From positions 1 to 5,613 of the forward strand of contig JALGWK010000384.1 of NCBI GenBank assembly GCA_025774205.1: a stretch of DNA of 5,613 nt. The letters run 5' to 3'. Of this stretch, positions 5,284 through 5,613 are shown piece by piece. This stretch comes from a bacterium. Lineage in GTDB: Bacteria > Blakebacterota > Blakebacteria > Blakebacterales > Blakebacteraceae. The notes below the pieces were generated by a model that did no database searches, was not told the DNA's origin, and worked only from the letters and a program-made list of their open reading frames with translations. The position numbers and the translations under genes are program-made. Numbering within the stretch: the first letter of the stretch is position 1; each line of letters begins with the position of its first letter.

Positions 5284-5613
5284 GTGGACTTTGGACTGAG
5301 TGAGGAACTGGAATTCATCCAGCAGGCCGCCCGTGACTTCGCGCAGAACGAGATCAAGCCGGGGGCCGCGCAGAACGAGATCAAGCCGGGGGCAGGAGAG
5401 CGGGATGAGAAAGCGGAGTTCCCTGCCGACATCATCAAGAGCATGGGCGAACTCGGGTTCATGGGTATCGCCATTCCGGAGGAGTACGGTGGCGCCGGAA
5501 CCGGGAATCTGGCGTACGTGCTGGCCATGGAGGAGATATCGAGAGCTGACGCCGGTGTCGGCGTGGTGATGTCTGTGAACAACAGCCTCTGTTGCGATCC
5601 GCTCTACCACTTC
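5284..5613 (+). CDS. Acyl-CoA dehydrogenase, butyryl-CoA-dehydrogenase-like, N-terminal 110 residues (runs off window)
   Basis: This is an FAD-dependent dehydrogenase of the same superfamily as the product of 1113-2255, probably converting butyryl-CoA and crotonyl-CoA. GTG 5284 gives MDFGLSEELEFIQQAARDFA, the standard N-terminus. The frame stays open to the right edge with EKAEFPADIIKSMGELGFMG, IAIPEEYGGAGTGNLAYVLA and EEISRADAGVGVVMSVNNSL, all part of the N-terminal helical domain; the catalytic Glu and the FAD signatures lie outside. Residues 20-28 (AQNEIKPGA) are repeated exactly at 29-37, a 9-residue insertion in a region that is normally a single FAxNEIxPxAxExD segment. The gene follows the hydroxybutyryl-CoA dehydrogenase by 9 bases. 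It is a different paralogue from the first dehydrogenase, not a copy: the N-termini align but differ at many positions. Confidence 0.92.
   Translation, partial: MDFGLSEELEFIQQAARDFAQNEIKPGAAQNEIKPGAGERDEKAEFPADIIKSMGELGFMGIAIPEEYGGAGTGNLAYVLAMEEISRADAGVGVVMSVNNSLCCDPLYHF
5340..5393 (+). repeat. Perfect in-frame 27-bp tandem duplication in the second acyl-CoA dehydrogenase
   Basis: Bases 5340-5366 and 5367-5393 are identical. Identity ends exactly at the unit edges (5339 T against 5366 C; 5367 C against 5394 A), so there is no extra junction homology. At 27 bases the insertion keeps the frame and repeats AQNEIKPGA. Family members carry this segment once. Confidence 0.97.

Noticed and set aside
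4639-5610. Long open frame on the - strand (323 codons) opposite the dehydrogenase genes
   Set aside because: It lies antisense to two well-recognised genes, its product is rich in His, Arg and Asp with no recognisable domain, and it is the expected mirror of GC-rich coding DNA.

Overview
The window is a GC-rich, densely packed piece of a bacterial chromosome with every recognised gene on the + strand. RecJ marks it as bacterial. Beta-oxidation-type gene clusters like this one are common in GC-rich environmental bacteria, but I cannot name a phylum from the sequence alone. GTG starts (positions 1113 and 5284), short intergenic gaps and clear purine-rich ribosome binding sites fit this reading.

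Layout: (1) 1-1046 is the 3' part of recJ (ssDNA-specific exonuclease), entering from the left edge. Its frame is broken by an exact 40-bp-period tandem duplication at 689-769. (2) 1047-1112 is a 66-bp spacer with a weak sigma70-like promoter candidate and the ribosome binding site of the next gene. (3) 1113-5613 looks like one operon: an intact acyl-CoA dehydrogenase (1113-2255); a metallo-beta-lactamase-fold hydrolase joined to it by an ATGA overlap (2252-3192, frameshifted near 2918); an intact acetyl-CoA C-acetyltransferase (3224-4420); a 3-hydroxybutyryl-CoA dehydrogenase (4452-5274) broken by a deletion of about 32 bp at 4509-4513; and the start of a second, butyryl-CoA-dehydrogenase-like acyl-CoA dehydrogenase (5284 to the right edge), which carries an exact in-frame 27-bp tandem duplication.

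Together the operon genes cover the C4 end of fatty-acid beta-oxidation, or its reverse, between acetyl-CoA and butyryl-CoA: thiolase, hydroxyacyl-CoA dehydrogenase and two FAD-dependent acyl-CoA dehydrogenases. The enoyl-CoA hydratase and the electron-transfer flavoprotein are not in the window and may lie downstream. The MBL-fold protein is the member whose role is unclear.

The most notable signal is not a new system. It is a run of four small lesions in 5.6 kb: a 40-bp duplication, a 1-base-type frameshift, a deletion of about 32 bp and a 27-bp duplication. They fall in four otherwise well-conserved genes, while two neighbouring genes are intact. The duplications are perfect copies with almost no junction homology. 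Errors in assembly or in the template molecule are the leading explanation. Genuine recent gene decay is the alternative. I see no RNA genes, mobile elements, CRISPR arrays or convincing terminators.
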